A DNA stretch of 64,000 nucleotides from contig CP114485.1 of NCBI GenBank assembly GCA_027186245.1, positions 372,001-436,000 of the forward strand. Reading direction: 5' to 3'. This DNA comes from Coriaria nepalensis (taxonomy: Eukaryota > Streptophyta > Magnoliopsida > Cucurbitales > Coriariaceae). The notes beneath the pieces were generated by a model. That model was not told the DNA's origin. It did no database searches and saw only the letters and a list, made by a program, of their open reading frames with translations. The position numbers were made by a program, and so were the translations under genes. Below are positions 62,382 to 64,000 of the stretch, piece after piece. Each line of letters begins with the position of its first letter. Position 1 is the first letter of the stretch.

Positions 62382-64000
62382 TCATTTGTCGGAAAGTGAA
62401 ACACCATCCAACAAACAGTTTACTGTCGGAACAGTCCTTGGCTGAACAGTTCCATAGGCATTCCAGCAGAAAAACTCGCTGCTGCATGAAACTCTTTTTT
62501 CCTGTCTGGGAAAAAGGAAGCAACTCTATTCCCCTTAGCGGGAGATTCCTACATGGAATAGAATAACTGCAAGTGATATGAACGGGATGGCTTCGAACAT
62601 CGTAAATGCCTTTAATATCCGTGTAAGAAATGTCTGCAATGAAGACAGCAGATGTCTGGTTCGGACACATCTTTGTAAGACAGTAATACTGGTCTATGAT
62701 TATCGTGTTTCTGATTTTGTCCATCTGGATGTTCTTAACGGTTGCTTTGGACACAGATCCATAACCTCCTTGCCATGTCTTGATCCGGATTCCATTGTTA
62801 GATTGTTTGATAACGGAGCTTCTTACTGTAATGTTTGAAACGCAGGCTTTTGAATTTTTCACGCCTAGGCTTCCAATACTGCAGAGAGATAGAGAAGTGT
62901 CAAGGATGGGGTTGGAGAAGATACAATCATTGCCTGGAATTCGGTTTTTTTACCTTATTCCGTGACTTGGACCGTAAGTAGCATTGCTTATGTCTACGTT
63001 GTAACAACCAGCACCGATGCTGATACAATCATCACCTATAGTCTCAAAACTTTTTGATTTTCAGAAAATGGATGAGTTGAGTGTCATAAGGTTGAGAGTA
63101 AAGTAGTTATCGTTGGAGGTGAGGGAATTGTGTATTTTGACATTGTTACTATTCTCTCTGTGAATTCCATCTGTGTAGGGACTCAGAGCTGGTGCTTTTA
63201 TTGTAAGCTTCTCTATGTGTACGTTTTTGACAAGGATCGAACCGGACATGGAACTGGGAGTAGATTTTTATTACAAGTTCTTTCACTGTCGAATTCGAAC
63301 TCGCAAAGAACCTTACGGCCTGCCATTAGAAAGAAAAAAAATAAAATAAAATCAAGTTACTGCTTTTGAATATTTTGAAAATAAATAAATTAATTGAAGC
63401 GTTCTTCACTTACAACTGGGCTATCACAAGGACCATGCAGTGTTGCTCCATTAACTCCCTGAGAACAAGAGACGAAAACTAATTCAGAAATGAGTTCGAC
63501 AATGAACGAAAGAATGGTAAAAAGGAAAGATTACTTTGTGAGGCTTGCAGGGAAGATCCCACCATTCATCTCCTCTTCCATCTATAAGTCCACCACCTTG
63601 CATTGACATTCCATTTTTTCTATAAAATACTAGCCACTGTTTCTTACTACTTCTCATCGGCCATGAATCCGGTGCGTCTGGAGGCATAATAGTACCTTCT
63701 ATCTTCTCAATTATCAAAAACAAAACAAGAGTCAAATAGTCAGTGATTAAACTCAACCGCATTAATCTATTATGCCTTACTATAACGTTACCTGAAAAGT
63801 GAGGAGAGATTTACAAGGTCCAGTAAATATAGCAGATTGTATCATAAAAGTGAAATTATAAGGAGCAAGATTGCGAATTTGGTCATCTTCTGATTGACAG
63901 GCAGCATCCCAAGCCATCTTGAATGCCTTTGTATCATCACTTACACCATCTCCAATTGCACCAAAAGTTAGTACATTGAAAACATAATCTTCATTATAAG
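62382..64000 (-). pseudogene. Decaying polygalacturonase (GH28), 5' part outside the window
   Basis: GH28 exons on the minus strand read VLTFGAIGDGVSDDTKAFKM (about 63780-64000), IMPPDAPDSWPMRSSKKQWL with [100 protein letters not shown] and FCWNAYGTVQPRTVPT. The four GH28 active-site blocks (NTD-like YTDG, GDD, SHG, RIK) can all be found. The frame is not continuous: one-base shift near 63226 (poly-A), loss of the GT donor to AT after SLTSN near 63107, and one-base A-run expansion near 62505 before the last conserved block. Intact members degrade homogalacturonan in the wall. One could be a sequencing error; three together favour a pseudogene. Confidence 0.75.

Overview
This is a 64-kb stretch of nuclear DNA from a flowering plant, almost certainly a eudicot. 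The signs are GT-AG introns in AT-rich DNA, chloroplast-targeted proteins, Copia and Gypsy LTR elements, CT/GA microsatellites in leaders, and plant-specific families (SOQ1, CSP41b, galactinol synthase, DUF538, NIMIN, atypical bHLH). The gene content recalls, from memory and unchecked, Arabidopsis neighbourhoods around At1g09250-At1g09350 and the duplicate block At1g56500-At1g56710, with a second piece like At5g02270/At5g02280 and a third like At1g23440-At1g23490. Species cannot be named from the sequence; a woody rosid is a guess.

Layout. 1-1.8 kb: AT-rich intergenic DNA. 1.8-4.5 kb (-): intact eight-exon Kelch-repeat gene. 6.6-8.9 kb (-): decayed plastid ferroportin gene (FPN3/IREG3/MAR1 type). 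9.9-22.6 kb (+): SOQ1, a 28-exon HAD-thioredoxin-NHL thylakoid gene. Its intron 22 carries a 4.9-kb Copia element (16.1-21.0 kb) in antisense with two identical 221-bp LTRs and a 5-bp target duplication. 24.8-25.4 kb (+): atypical bHLH gene. 28.6-28.8 kb (-): possible 60-aa membrane protein. 29.5-32.2 kb (+): broken rhodanese/FSH1 gene (STR6 type). 33.3 kb (+): DUF538 gene. 34.1-36.6 kb (-): broken AP-3 mu gene containing a 658-bp solo Gypsy-type LTR with target duplication. 37.2-38.9 kb (-): ECHIDNA. 39.5-41.8 kb (+): CSP41b. 42.7-45.0 kb: old decayed Gypsy element. 46.1-47.3 kb (+): galactinol synthase. 48.4-49.5 kb (-) and 49.8-51.6 kb (+): TRAPPC4 and an ABCI20-type ABC protein, head to head. 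52.2-53.4 kb (-): ARF1-class GTPase. 54.6-56.6 kb (-): eIF6. 57.2-58.1 kb: pieces of a WAT1/UMAMIT-type transporter and a PPR gene. 58.6-59.1 kb (-): NIMIN-like regulator. 61.1-62.0 kb (+): pyroglutamyl peptidase I. 62.4-64.0 kb (-): decaying polygalacturonase gene running off the window.

No operon-like logic links these genes; they are ordinary housekeeping and stress genes. The most striking theme is that genes whose splice structure and frame I could follow end to end (Kelch, SOQ1, CSP41b, ABCI20, TRAPPC4, GolS, PCP) alternate with genes that still show clear exon-intron structure but carry several stops and frameshifts (FPN3, STR6, AP3M, polygalacturonase, PPR). This is what gene loss from one copy of a duplicated chromosome segment would look like. 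I found no convincing new molecular system; the strongest leads are the young Copia insertion inside SOQ1, a missing HAD motif-III lysine in SOQ1, and the interspersed decay of single genes.
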